Below, one piece after another: positions 27,345 through 36,200 of a stretch of 64,000 nt of DNA. Both the position numbers and the translations under genes were made by a program. Every line of letters begins with the position of its first letter. Position 1 is the stretch's first letter. The DNA lies in NCBI RefSeq assembly GCF_000014285.2, contig NC_008343.2, positions 186,001 to 250,000 of the forward strand, written 5' to 3'. Origin of the DNA: Granulibacter bethesdensis CGDNIH1. GTDB lineage: Bacteria; Pseudomonadota; Alphaproteobacteria; Acetobacterales; Acetobacteraceae. Below the pieces are notes generated by a model. The model was not told the DNA's origin and did no database searches. It saw nothing but the letters and a program-made list of their open reading frames with translations.

Positions 27345-28352
27345 GTGACAAAGTATACGGCCCCTTCTGTTTCTCCTGACAATGCTTTGCCGTCTGCGGG
27401 GCCGCCAGGGACGGTTATTCGAGGATCCCGGACTGGTCCTTTGCTGGCTGTCACGGCCTGCGTGCTGTTGTGGAGCCTGATCGGAACTGTCTCGAAGCTC
27501 ACCCAGGCGCAGATCGATTTTTACCAGATGATGAGCTGGTCCAACCTGCTGTCTTTGCTGGCCGTGCTGGTGGTGCATCGTCTGAGTGGTCGGGCCTGGC
27601 GCAATCTGCTGCCGAAACGCGCAGATATCAGCCGGGTCAGGCTGCTGATGCTGCCTGCGTTACTTGGTATGCTCGATTGTTTCTTCTATCTGGCGGTTTA
27701 TTACGGCTACGGTCATGCCAATGGTGTGGCGGTGCTGGTCACACAATCGAGCTGGCCGCTGATGATCGTATTGCTCGGCATGGCAGTGTTCAGCGAGCGA
27801 ATGAGTCTCCGACGCTGGGTTGGAATGGCGCTGGGTTTTGCGGCTCTGCTGGTCACAGCGTCTGCCGCGGGGCATGCCGTGCTGCCAGCGGGGTCAGAGA
27901 CGGATGCGAGCACGGCAGGAGCCGGTTTCGCGACACTGTGCGTCGTGCTGCTGGGAGCGTTCAGCTTTACGCTTTTTTCAGTCTTGTCCCGTTTTCTGCG
28001 GTTGGATGCGTTTGCCGGCACGGTCTGGGTTTTTCTGTTCTCGCTTTTATGCTCGCTGGTGCCGCTGCTTCTGTTCAGCCGATTGACCCTGCCACCCCGC
28101 TCGGCATGGCCAGCCTTGTTGCTGAACGGAGTGTTGATCAACGGGGTCTCTTACATCCTGTGGATCTACGCGATGTCATCGGTCCATGCCGCCCGTCTGA
28201 CAGCGCTGGCCTTTGCAGCGCCCGCTTTATCGACGATATGGCTGGTGGTATTTCTGCATGAGCCGCTGATCCCGGCCTATCTGCTGGGGCTGGGCATGGC
28301 ACTGGCCGGAGGCATGCTATGCCTGTCCGGCTCGGATGCGGGGCATGCCTGA
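27345..28352 (+). CDS. DMT-superfamily (EamA) transporter
   Basis: 335-residue inner-membrane protein with ten hydrophobic helices arranged as two EamA repeats (about 30-165 and 190-330), the pattern of drug/metabolite exporters. Begins at GTG 27345, with a polar N-terminal 25 residues. Substrate unknown; relatives export amino acids, nucleotides or sugars. It follows kdpE by 43 bases but is functionally unrelated, and its stop lies about 30 bases from the oppositely oriented tRNA gene. Confidence 0.85.
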   Translation: MTKYTAPSVSPDNALPSAGPPGTVIRGSRTGPLLAVTACVLLWSLIGTVSKLTQAQIDFYQMMSWSNLLSLLAVLVVHRLSGRAWRNLLPKRADISRVRLLMLPALLGMLDCFFYLAVYYGYGHANGVAVLVTQSSWPLMIVLLGMAVFSERMSLRRWVGMALGFAALLVTASAAGHAVLPAGSETDASTAGAGFATLCVVLLGAFSFTLFSVLSRFLRLDAFAGTVWVFLFSLLCSLVPLLLFSRLTLPPRSAWPALLLNGVLINGVSYILWIYAMSSVHAARLTALAFAAPALSTIWLVVFLHEPLIPAYLLGLGMALAGGMLCLSGSDAGHA

Positions 28353-28383
28353 CGATAAAAATTCGATCTTATCGGGCGGAAAA

Positions 28384-28459
<76 letters not shown>

Positions 28460-28586
28460 TAAGGCATACGAGGCTGCGACCCTGTGACGGGTCGTGTGTA
28501 TCCTTGAGCGGCGCCGATATACAGAAAGCCGGCGCAGGCGGCAAGAGAAGAAGCGGCCTTATATCCCGCATCCTGAGCCGGAAAGA

Positions 28587-28964
28587 TCAGTTTTTGCTCT
28601 CTGCGGCCGGTGCGGGCGGCAGAATGGTCATGACCGTTTCTGCAGGGCGGCAGAGTTTGACACCCAGTGGCGTATCGACGATGGGCCGGTTGAGCAGGGC
28701 GGGTTCCGCCAGAATGGCGGTCAGAATATCCTCCTCCGTCAGGTCGGGACGGTCGAGGCCGGATTGTTCATAGACCGGCCCTTTGCGGCGCAGCAGATCA
28801 TGTGCGGTGCCATTCATCCGGTGCAGTAATCCGCTAAGCTGGGGACGGGTCAGCGGCGTTTTCATATATTCGATGACCACCGGCTTATGCCCTGCTTCCT
28901 CGATCATGGCGAGAACGGCCCGGGACGTCCCGCAGCCAGGATTGTGGTAGATCGTCACTGTCAT
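28587..28964 (-). CDS. arsC: ArsC family arsenate reductase (glutaredoxin type)
   Basis: 125-residue thioredoxin-fold enzyme that reduces arsenate to arsenite using glutaredoxin/glutathione in known members. The catalytic Cys is Cys11 in the HNPGCGTSR loop, as in ArsC rather than the Spx/YffB variants (CxxC or CDT). The C-terminal segment RPIVDTPLGVKLCRP includes the conserved Arg-Pro-Ile substrate-stabilising region. No arsR, arsB or other arsenic genes adjoin, so it may be a stand-alone resistance gene or serve another thiol reaction. Confidence 0.9.
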   Translation of the reverse strand: MTVTIYHNPGCGTSRAVLAMIEEAGHKPVVIEYMKTPLTRPQLSGLLHRMNGTAHDLLRRKGPVYEQSGLDRPDLTEEDILTAILAEPALLNRPIVDTPLGVKLCRPAETVMTILPPAPAAESKN

Positions 28965-29118
28965 CGCCTGTCACTCCCCATCGTGGCGGCCCGGATGATT
29001 GCAATGGCATGGTCGTCAGCCTTGGCAACCATACATGTCCGGAACTCTTATAGAACACCTGACCGGAACACGCTAAAGACCGGTAAAGGGCATTCAGTGA
29101 AAGGGGTCTGCGACCAGT

Positions 29119-30561
29119 ATGGTTCATGCCGAGCAGCAAGACTCGCAGACTGATGGGGCGGTCGATGGTGGCCGTTCCCGGACCGCCTCTTCCATCGTGG
29201 TGCACCGTCATGCGCTGGAATGCCCCGGCTGTGGTGCGTTTTACCGTCAACCACCGCGATCCCAGCTGGAAGTGCACTGCACGCGTTGCCACACCGTGCT
29301 GCGCCGCACGACACGCTCTCCTGAACGCGATACGGTGGCGCTGGCCGGAACCGGGCTGGCGCTGTTCATTCTGGTCGGCCTGATGCCGTATATCACCTTC
29401 GATATGCGGGGCCGGGAAAATGTCGGCACCATGCTGGGGGGAGCACTGGCCTTTTGGGAATATGGTCTGTGGGTGCTGGGGCTGATCGTGATGTTCACGA
29501 CCCTGATTGCGCCGTTTCTCCGTCTTGTCGGGCTGTTGGCGGCCGTTACGGCACCTCGAATGCGCAAGCCCCCCCGGGAGTTGTATATTCTGCTGCGTGT
29601 CGCCCAATGGGTTCGGCCATGGTCCATGATCGAAGTTTTCATGCTCGGCATGCTGGTCGCCTATTCCCGTCTTGAGGCACTGGCGCATGTGCGGTTCGGG
29701 GTGGCGCTGTACGCTCTGGGTGGCCTGATGCTGGTGATGGCGGCGATGGATTGGGCGCTTGATCCCCGTGATGCCTGGAACAAGCTGGAGGCGCGTGGTC
29801 TGGTCGCCGATCCGGTGATGATGGGGGAGGCCCGCCGAAATGCGGCCACAACGCGTTTCGATGAACGGCACGCTATCAGCTGCCATGGCTGCGGGCTGGT
29901 CGTGGAGGGGGCGGATCATGATGCCTCCTGCCCACGCTGCGGCAGTTTCCTCCATCGCCGGAAGCCGGACAGCGTGACCAGAACGATCGCGCTGGTGGTG
30001 GCAGCGGTGCTTTTATACATCCCGGCCAATATCTATCCGGTCATGATCATCACTTCATTAGGCGATACCTCTCCCCACACGATTGTCGGCGGGGTGAAGG
30101 AATTGATCGAAGCCGATATGTGGCCGCTGGCGGCGCTGGTGTTTTTTGCCAGCGTGATGGTGCCGGTGCTGAAAGTCATCGGGCTGGTCTGGATGATCCT
30201 GCGGGTGCGCAGACCCAGCGTGGAGGGTTTGAAAACGCGTACCAGGATTTTTCATGTCATCGAAATGATTGGCCGCTGGTCGATGATTGATGTTTTCGTG
30301 GTGACGATTCTGATAGCACTGGTGCATATGGGGTTCATTGCGACTATTCAGCCTGGTCCGGGGGCTTTGGCCTTTGCCGGCGTGGTCATTATAACAATGC
30401 TGGCGGCGGAGACTTTCGACCCGCGCCTGATGTGGGATGCGGCGATTGACCAGCAAAGGAGCACGCGGCGTTCCCGTGATCAGGCTGCTGAGGAGGGTCC
30501 TGACAGAGTCAGGCTGGTGTCATCCTCTGGTGTTTCCGTGCAAGGCGGTCTGTCCCGATGA
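29119..30561 (+). CDS. pqiA: PqiA family inner-membrane protein
   Basis: 480-residue polytopic protein, inner-membrane partner of the PqiB MCE needle that moves lipids between the membranes. It has the double PqiA layout: a zinc-ribbon (CPGCG at 35-39 and CTRC at 54-57) followed by about four helices, then a second zinc-ribbon (CHGCG and CPRCG, about 255-280) and four more helices. The last four bases overlap pqiB as ATGA. The promoter would lie in 28965-29118, shared with the divergent arsC. Confidence 0.92.
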   Translation: MVHAEQQDSQTDGAVDGGRSRTASSIVVHRHALECPGCGAFYRQPPRSQLEVHCTRCHTVLRRTTRSPERDTVALAGTGLALFILVGLMPYITFDMRGRENVGTMLGGALAFWEYGLWVLGLIVMFTTLIAPFLRLVGLLAAVTAPRMRKPPRELYILLRVAQWVRPWSMIEVFMLGMLVAYSRLEALAHVRFGVALYALGGLMLVMAAMDWALDPRDAWNKLEARGLVADPVMMGEARRNAATTRFDERHAISCHGCGLVVEGADHDASCPRCGSFLHRRKPDSVTRTIALVVAAVLLYIPANIYPVMIITSLGDTSPHTIVGGVKELIEADMWPLAALVFFASVMVPVLKVIGLVWMILRVRRPSVEGLKTRTRIFHVIEMIGRWSMIDVFVVTILIALVHMGFIATIQPGPGALAFAGVVIITMLAAETFDPRLMWDAAIDQQRSTRRSRDQAAEEGPDRVRLVSSSGVSVQGGLSR

Positions 30562-32276
30562 GCAATAATGAACGCCCGCCTTTGCCGCCCGAGGATGATG
30601 ACGGGCTGGATTATCCGCAGGGCTTGCCGCGCCGTCGATTTTCCCTGATCTGGCTGGTGCCGATTCTGGCGGCGATCTGCGTGATCTGGATCGGTTACCG
30701 CACCATCAGTCAGGAAGGTCCGACCATCACCCTGACTTTTCAGACCGGTGAAGGGCTGGTCGCGGGCCAGACCAAGGTGCGGCACAAGGCGGTCGATCTT
30801 GGCACGGTCCAGTCGATCAATCTGAGCAATGATATGTCTCATGTCGTGGTCACGATCGCCATGCGGCAGGAGGCGGAGAACGTTCTGACCGATCACGCCC
30901 GTTTCTGGGTGGTGCGCCCGCGTCTGTCGGCAGGGGATATCTCGGGACTGGAGACCATTGTTTCGGGGGCCTTTATCGAACTCGATCCGGGCCGGCCCGG
31001 CGGGAATTATCGTTATCAGTTCACGGGGCTTGAGGCGCCGCCGGCAGTGCGGTCGGATGAGCCGGGGAAGACCTTCACGTTGAAGGCGTTCAGGGTCGGG
31101 CAGATCGGCACCGGCGCCCCGGTTTTTTTCCGTGACCGGCCCGTGGGAGAAGTTCTGAGTCTGGATGTAGGAAAACCCGGTGAATCGGGGACCATGACCA
31201 TCTTCATCCGCGCTCCGTTTGATAAATATGTGCATGAAGGCTCCTTTTTCTGGAGTGCTTCAGGCATGAGCGTTTCCACCTCCGGGGGGGATTTCCGGGT
31301 GGAAATCGAAAGCCTTCAGGCCCTTCTGTCCGGCGCGGTTGCGTTTGATACGCCTAATGAGGCGCTGGAAACCCCGGAAGCCACCGACAAAACCAATTTC
31401 TTCCTGTTCCGTGATCGGGATACCGCCTCCTCCTCCCATTACCATGAGCAGCTGCAATTCGTGACCTATCTCAAGGGCGATCTCAGCGGCCTGGACAAAT
31501 ATGCTCCGGTGCTGATTTACGGCATCCGTGTCGGCTTTGTGACCGATGTTCATCTCGGATTCGACAGCAAATCGAATACGGTCATTGTCCCGGTTCATTT
31601 TGTCGTCCAGCCCGAGCGGCTGAAAATAAAGGGGCCGCCTGTTTCCAAGGAGGAAAGCGAGGCGCGGCTGGCGGCACTGGTCAGGCGCGGCCTGCGTGCC
31701 AGGCTGGCGACGACCAGCTATATCACAGGCGCGCAGGCGATCGAGCTGGTGATGGATGAAAACGGCCAGGATAGCGTCCTGACGCGCGAAGGCGATGCCG
31801 TCGTGCTGCAACAGGCCACCGGCACGGATTTCGCCGGGCTGACAGCCTCTGTCGGGGCGATTGCTGCCAAGTTGAACGCCATTCCTTTCGCAGAGATCGG
31901 CGCCAATCTGAACCAGACTCTGGAAGGGGTGGCCGCAATCGCCAAAGGGGAGCAGCTTCGTAACACGCTGCGCGATGTCTCGAAAACGATGGCCAGCGTG
32001 CGGGAACTGGCGGACAATGCCAATAAAGGGGCAACCCCTTTGCTGCGTCGCCTGCCTCAAATCAGTCAGGATCTGCAGGCGACATTGAGCCGGGCCAATA
32101 CGCTGGTCGGCTCGCTGGATAACGGGTACGGGGCCAATTCTCATTTCAACAGGGAGCTGGACCGCCTGATGGCCCAGCTGAACGATACGGCCCGTTCCAT
32201 CCGGATTCTGGCCGATCTGCTGGATCGTCACCCGGAGGCCCTGATTCTCGGTCGTGCCAAAGCAGGAGAGCGCTGA
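30558..32276 (+). CDS. pqiB: PqiB MCE-family intermembrane transport protein
   Basis: 572-residue protein with one N-terminal membrane helix (about 30-50, FSLIWLVPILAAICVIWIGY) and three MCE domains (about 55-150, 170-260 and 300-400), then a long helical C-terminal region (about 420-560). In E. coli PqiB hexamers form a hollow needle spanning the periplasm for lipid transport. MCE hallmarks are visible, e.g. GEGLVAGQTKVRHKAVDLG and VGEVLSLDVG. It sits between pqiA (overlap) and pqiC (3-base gap). Confidence 0.93.
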   Translation: MSNNERPPLPPEDDDGLDYPQGLPRRRFSLIWLVPILAAICVIWIGYRTISQEGPTITLTFQTGEGLVAGQTKVRHKAVDLGTVQSINLSNDMSHVVVTIAMRQEAENVLTDHARFWVVRPRLSAGDISGLETIVSGAFIELDPGRPGGNYRYQFTGLEAPPAVRSDEPGKTFTLKAFRVGQIGTGAPVFFRDRPVGEVLSLDVGKPGESGTMTIFIRAPFDKYVHEGSFFWSASGMSVSTSGGDFRVEIESLQALLSGAVAFDTPNEALETPEATDKTNFFLFRDRDTASSSHYHEQLQFVTYLKGDLSGLDKYAPVLIYGIRVGFVTDVHLGFDSKSNTVIVPVHFVVQPERLKIKGPPVSKEESEARLAALVRRGLRARLATTSYITGAQAIELVMDENGQDSVLTREGDAVVLQQATGTDFAGLTASVGAIAAKLNAIPFAEIGANLNQTLEGVAAIAKGEQLRNTLRDVSKTMASVRELADNANKGATPLLRRLPQISQDLQATLSRANTLVGSLDNGYGANSHFNRELDRLMAQLNDTARSIRILADLLDRHPEALILGRAKAGER

Positions 32277-32279
32277 TCC

Positions 32280-32948
32280 ATGGTATTCAAGCAACCGGCC
32301 ATGCTCAGCTCCGGGCATGCCTGTGCAGGAATTGTGAAACGCCGCGCCGTGCTGGGCGGTCTGGCCGCAGGACTGGCAGGGTTGAGTGGCTGTGCATCCC
32401 CCGATCCGCAGCTTTTCACGCTGGCGACCGTGCCACCGGCCCGTGTCTATCAGGGTGACTGGCTGGTGGAGCTGCGCCGGGTTGGTCTGCCGGCCTATCT
32501 GGATCGGCCTGAAATCGTGCGATCAAGCGATGGGTACAGGGTGTTTCTGGCCTCCAACCAGCGTTGGGCAGAGCCTCTGACCGATATGGTGGACCGGGTT
32601 TTACGCCAGGATTTGTCGCTGCGTCTGCCGGGATCGACGGTCTTTTCGGAATCGGGGGCTATTTCTGCCGATCCGACCGTCATTGTTGAAGCCGATCTCC
32701 AGCGTTTTGAATCTCCCGGCGATGGCTCTGTGCTGCTGTTGGCGCAATTTGCGATCCGTTCCTCCCGCTCTCATACCGCCTTGATGGCCCAGCCAGTGCG
32801 GATCAGTCATTCGACAGCAGGCGGAGGATCAGCGACTGAGACGGCGTCTCTGGTCGCGGCCCTGAGTGCGACTCTGGCAGAGATGGCCGATGCCATGGCC
32901 GCCGCAGTGGCCCGCACCGCTCCTGACGTGCCCCGGCTGGATGGATGA
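32280..32948 (+). CDS. pqiC: PqiC-like outer-membrane lipoprotein (ABC-type transport auxiliary family)
   Basis: 222-residue lipoprotein completing the Pqi system. The N-terminus has an RR-containing signal (KRRAVLGGLAAGLAGLSGC) that could use the Tat pathway, with the lipidated Cys about residue 38. The mature domain matches the PqiC/ABC_trans_aux fold: LVELRRVGLPAYLDRPEIVRS near residue 62, then a region ending in alternating Ala-rich helices. Starting three bases after pqiB, it is clearly in the same operon. Symbol by context and family. Confidence 0.85.
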   Translation: MVFKQPAMLSSGHACAGIVKRRAVLGGLAAGLAGLSGCASPDPQLFTLATVPPARVYQGDWLVELRRVGLPAYLDRPEIVRSSDGYRVFLASNQRWAEPLTDMVDRVLRQDLSLRLPGSTVFSESGAISADPTVIVEADLQRFESPGDGSVLLLAQFAIRSSRSHTALMAQPVRISHSTAGGGSATETASLVAALSATLAEMADAMAAAVARTAPDVPRLDG

Positions 32949-32977
32949 TGAAGAAGCAGAGGCGGGATGATGATGGG

Positions 32978-33529
32978 TCAGAGCGACTGGATACTCTCCC
33001 GTCCTGATCCTGTATCGAGATCGGTCAGGGCGCGCTGCATCAGCACGACATCCAGTGTGCGCTCCAGCTTTACCCCGACTTCCCGCAGGCGTCCGACGGA
33101 TTTGAAGCCCAGCGTGGCATGGACGCCGATCGAGCCAATATTCTCCGCATCCCCGATCAGCGCGACCATCTGTCTGAAACCGGCCCGGGCGCTTTCATGC
33201 AGCAGAAGGGTCAGGAGTGCCTTGCCAACGCCCTGTCCTCGTACATCCTCACGCACGTAAACACTGTCCTCGGCGCAGTAACGGTAGGCGGAGCGGTCCC
33301 GGAACTGTGCTGCATAGGCATAGCCGATGATACCGGTGCGGTCTTCGGCGACGATAAATGGCCAGGCCTCGCTCTTGATGGTGTGGACCAGGCGCTCCAT
33401 CTGCTCAACGGTAGGGGGTGTTTCCTCAAAAGTGCCTGTTCCGTGGAGCACGTGATGGGCGTAAATGCTTTGGATGAAGGCACTGTCCTCACGCTGTGCC
33501 GGGCGGAAATCGGGAAGGCGGTATGTCAT
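32978..33529 (-). CDS. GNAT N-acetyltransferase, phosphinothricin-acetyltransferase-like
   Basis: 183-residue GNAT-fold enzyme. The N-terminal segment IQSIYAHHVLHGTGTFEETPP is typical of the PAT/MnaT subgroup that acetylates phosphinothricin or methionine analogues. The acetyl-CoA loop is VREDVRGQGVGKALL (about residues 92-106). The substrate here is not determinable. It is convergent with pqiC and divergent from the type I secretion cluster; a 12-bp palindrome lies 34 bases upstream of its start. Confidence 0.88.
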   Translation of the reverse strand: MTYRLPDFRPAQREDSAFIQSIYAHHVLHGTGTFEETPPTVEQMERLVHTIKSEAWPFIVAEDRTGIIGYAYAAQFRDRSAYRYCAEDSVYVREDVRGQGVGKALLTLLLHESARAGFRQMVALIGDAENIGSIGVHATLGFKSVGRLREVGVKLERTLDVVLMQRALTDLDTGSGRESIQSL

Positions 33530-33562
33530 GATGAGCGATCTTGATGTTATCGGGGTCTATTA

Positions 33563-33574
33563 CTGAAATTTCAG
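33563..33574. promoter_or_regulatory. 12-bp palindrome upstream of the GNAT gene
   Basis: Perfect palindrome CTGAAATTTCAG, 34 bases before the minus-strand acetyltransferase start and in the regulatory gap (33530-33783) it shares with the secretion operon. A candidate operator only. Confidence 0.35.
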
Positions 33575-33703
33575 AGTAGTGGTCATGGTGTCATTGTAAA
33601 CCATGAGTTGTTTTGAGGTGACTTTTATGATCACGGCATGTTATGGATCAGTCACGATATTGTAACAGCCAGTATGGTATTTTTATTTTAGCTCTGCGCC
33701 AAG

Positions 33704-33749
33704 CTGGCACAGGCATCTGATCTGGATAATATATACCTCATCGTGCCAG
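33704..33749 (+). promoter_or_regulatory. Promoter region of the secretion cluster flanked by inverted repeats
   Basis: CTGGCAC (33704-33710) and GTGCCAG (33743-33749) form a 7-bp inverted repeat around GGATAATATATACC, which contains a -10-like TATAAT-type stretch. Located 35-80 bases before the TTG start of the ABC transporter gene. The layout suggests a promoter held between two half-sites of one operator. Confidence 0.4.
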
Positions 33750-33783
33750 GTGATGGGGCTGATTTCGCTTAAAGGATACGCTT

Positions 33784-36057
33784 TTGCAGAATAACAGCGA
33801 TGCTTTGCCCTCCTCAGCGCAGGGACCGCAACAGGAAGCGGCTCTTGTCGATGTCGAGAACGAGGCCCTGCCTCCGGCGGTCGAAGCCCGTCTGGCTGCG
33901 GTTGAGGAAGCTGGCCGTTTCCATGGCATAACCCTGGACCGGGGCATGCTGCGTATCGTCAGCGGAGAAACGCCTTCGGCGGCGATGCTCGGGCAATGGG
34001 CCAAGGATTGCGGCCTGGCGGCGCGCGGGTTGCGGCTGAGCTGGGGGCAGCTCATGAAAATGAAGGGCACAAGCCCCTTGGTCATGCTGTTCAAGGATGG
34101 CGGTGCCGGGCTGATGGTGGGGGTCGATCCCCAGCGCAAGATCGTCTTCATGAAAGACCCGCTGGCCCCCCGCAGCGATGATCCGATTGCCATTGATGAA
34201 CTGCGTCTGTCGCAAGCATGGGATGGCGATACGTTGCTGATCCGCTCCCAGCGTGGCGTGGCAGAGGAAGATGCACCATTCAATTTCAGCTGGCTGCTGG
34301 GGATGGTTCTCAAGGAAAAGCGCAATCTGGTGGATATCGGAGTGGCATCAATCACTCTGAGTGTGCTGACCATTATTCCACCCATGCTGGTGATGACCGT
34401 TATCGACAAGGTCATTGCTCATCAGAGCATGTCCACCCTGCTGCTGGTGTCCCTGATCCTGCTGGTCTGTGTCGTGTTCGAGACCGTGCTGGGCTATACG
34501 AGGCGTGAGATCACCCAAATCGTGGCGGCACGGCTGGATGCCAAGCTGGCTTTGCATATTTTCAACCGTCTGCTGGCTCTGCCCCTGGAATATTTCGAGC
34601 AGCACCCTGCGGGTGAGACCACGCAGCGCCTCTATCAGGTGTTCCGCATCCGGGACTTCATGACAGGCAAGCTGCTTCAGACATTTCTTGACTTTTTCAC
34701 GCTGATTGTCCTGCTGCCTTTTCTGTTTTACCTCAGCGCCACTCTGACCTGGATGGTGATCGGCATCTCGGTGCTGATTACTCTGACGATTGTCACTTTC
34801 CTCAATCCGATGCGGCGCGCTGTCGGTAAGGTTGTGGTGGCGGAAATTGCCAAGAATACCGTCATGGTGGAAACCGTCCACGGAATCCGGACGGTCAAGT
34901 CGATGGGACTGGAGCCGCAGCAGAAAGAGGCCTGGGATGTGCGGGCTGCGGTTTCGGCACGGGCGAGGCTTGCAGCCGGGCGGCTGTCCAACTGGCCGAA
35001 TACCATTGTCACACCGCTGGAGCGGTTCATTGACCGGGGTGTACTGCTGATTGGTGCCTATCTTGCGCTGACCCACCCTGACAGTGGCGTAGCTGTTGGT
35101 TCGCTGGTGGCTTTCATGATGCTGGGTGGACGTGTGGCTGCTCCGTTGGTGGGCATGGCGCGTCTGCTGGAAGATTTCGAGGAAGTGCGGACATCCGTTG
35201 GCGAGGTGGGCGCCGTGCTTAATAATCCGAATGAAAGCAATGCCCTTCAGAATGGCCTGCGCCCCAAATTTGCCGGTGCCATCAGCTTCGACAATGTGCA
35301 GTTTACGTATCCCGGTTCCAAAACCCCTGCTCTATGTGGAGTCACATTCAGCGTTCCGGCCGGCACCATGCTTGGGCTGGTGGGGCGTAGTGGCTCGGGC
35401 AAGTCCACGATCACCCGATTATTGCAGGGGATCAACCGGGACTATGAAGGCTACGTGAAAATTGACGGTTCTGATCTGCGGGAAATCAATCTGCATCATC
35501 TGCGTCGCAGTTTCGGTGTGGTATTGCAGGATAATTTCCTGTTCCGCGGCACAATTCGCGAAAATATCATCGCCGGGCGGCCCGGCCTGACACTGGAAGA
35601 CGTGGTGCGGGCCGCGCGGCTGGCAGGGGCCGAGGAATTTATTGAACGGATGCCGCAAGGCTATGAAACCTTCATTCAGGAAGGCTCCGCCAACCTGTCC
35701 GGTGGCCAGCGTCAGCGTCTGGCCATTGCCCGCGCCCTGATTTCCGATCCGCGTCTGATGATTCTGGATGAAGCCACCAGCGCGCTTGATCCGGAAAGTG
35801 AGGCGCTGGTCAATGCCAATCTGGTGCGTATCGGCAAGGGGCGCACCATGGTGATCGTGTCCCACCGTCTGGCATCCCTGACAGAGTGCGATCTGATCGT
35901 GGTGATGGATCAGGGGCGGGTCGAGGATATGGCACCACATAAGGTGCTGCTGGAACGGTGCACCATTTATCGCCAGCTGTGGAACCAGCAGAACCGTCAT
36001 ATGGAAGCAGCGCAGAAGCAGGGTCCGGTTGCGTCCATGCTCGCGCAGGGCGACTGA
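33784..36057 (+). CDS. Type I secretion ABC transporter (permease/ATPase, HlyB-like)
   Basis: 757-residue inner-membrane exporter of the HlyB/LapB class. TTG at 33784 is the likely start, with AAAGGA upstream; the next in-frame Met is near residue 55. Residues about 50-155 resemble a C39 peptidase-like domain, but the catalytic Cys is absent and the His region reads GAGLMVGV, so it probably only docks substrate. Membrane helices occupy about 180-460. The ATPase follows with Walker A GRSGSGKST (about 535-545), signature LSGGQRQR and Walker B LMILDEATSALD. First gene of a same-strand cluster that also has the HlyD adaptor. Confidence 0.93.
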   Translation: MQNNSDALPSSAQGPQQEAALVDVENEALPPAVEARLAAVEEAGRFHGITLDRGMLRIVSGETPSAAMLGQWAKDCGLAARGLRLSWGQLMKMKGTSPLVMLFKDGGAGLMVGVDPQRKIVFMKDPLAPRSDDPIAIDELRLSQAWDGDTLLIRSQRGVAEEDAPFNFSWLLGMVLKEKRNLVDIGVASITLSVLTIIPPMLVMTVIDKVIAHQSMSTLLLVSLILLVCVVFETVLGYTRREITQIVAARLDAKLALHIFNRLLALPLEYFEQHPAGETTQRLYQVFRIRDFMTGKLLQTFLDFFTLIVLLPFLFYLSATLTWMVIGISVLITLTIVTFLNPMRRAVGKVVVAEIAKNTVMVETVHGIRTVKSMGLEPQQKEAWDVRAAVSARARLAAGRLSNWPNTIVTPLERFIDRGVLLIGAYLALTHPDSGVAVGSLVAFMMLGGRVAAPLVGMARLLEDFEEVRTSVGEVGAVLNNPNESNALQNGLRPKFAGAISFDNVQFTYPGSKTPALCGVTFSVPAGTMLGLVGRSGSGKSTITRLLQGINRDYEGYVKIDGSDLREINLHHLRRSFGVVLQDNFLFRGTIRENIIAGRPGLTLEDVVRAARLAGAEEFIERMPQGYETFIQEGSANLSGGQRQRLAIARALISDPRLMILDEATSALDPESEALVNANLVRIGKGRTMVIVSHRLASLTECDLIVVMDQGRVEDMAPHKVLLERCTIYRQLWNQQNRHMEAAQKQGPVASMLAQGD

Positions 36058-36070
36058 AACGACAGAAATT

Positions 36071-36096
36071 CAGGCAGGATTCTGTGATCCTGCCTG
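36071..36096 (+). other. Hairpin between the ABC transporter and HlyD genes
   Basis: Perfect 10-bp stem CAGGCAGGAT with loop TCTGTG, followed by TTACAGG rather than a T-run. It sits 14 bases after the transporter stop in a 143-base gap. More likely a processing or stabilising element, or a partial attenuator, than a full terminator, since the genes on both sides belong together. Confidence 0.5.
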
Positions 36097-36200
36097 TTAC
36101 AGGCTGCCTTCACTGCGGGAAGGCATCTCAGTCTCAGGGCGGCATTCACTGCGAAAAACAAGGCAGTGGCACCGCTTGAATGCGTTAAGGGAGCAGGCCA

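Noticed and set aside
33698-33722. Sigma-54 promoter suggested by TGGCAC before the secretion cluster
   Set aside because: The expected TTGC at -12 spacing is missing; a sigma-70-like -10 stretch fits better.
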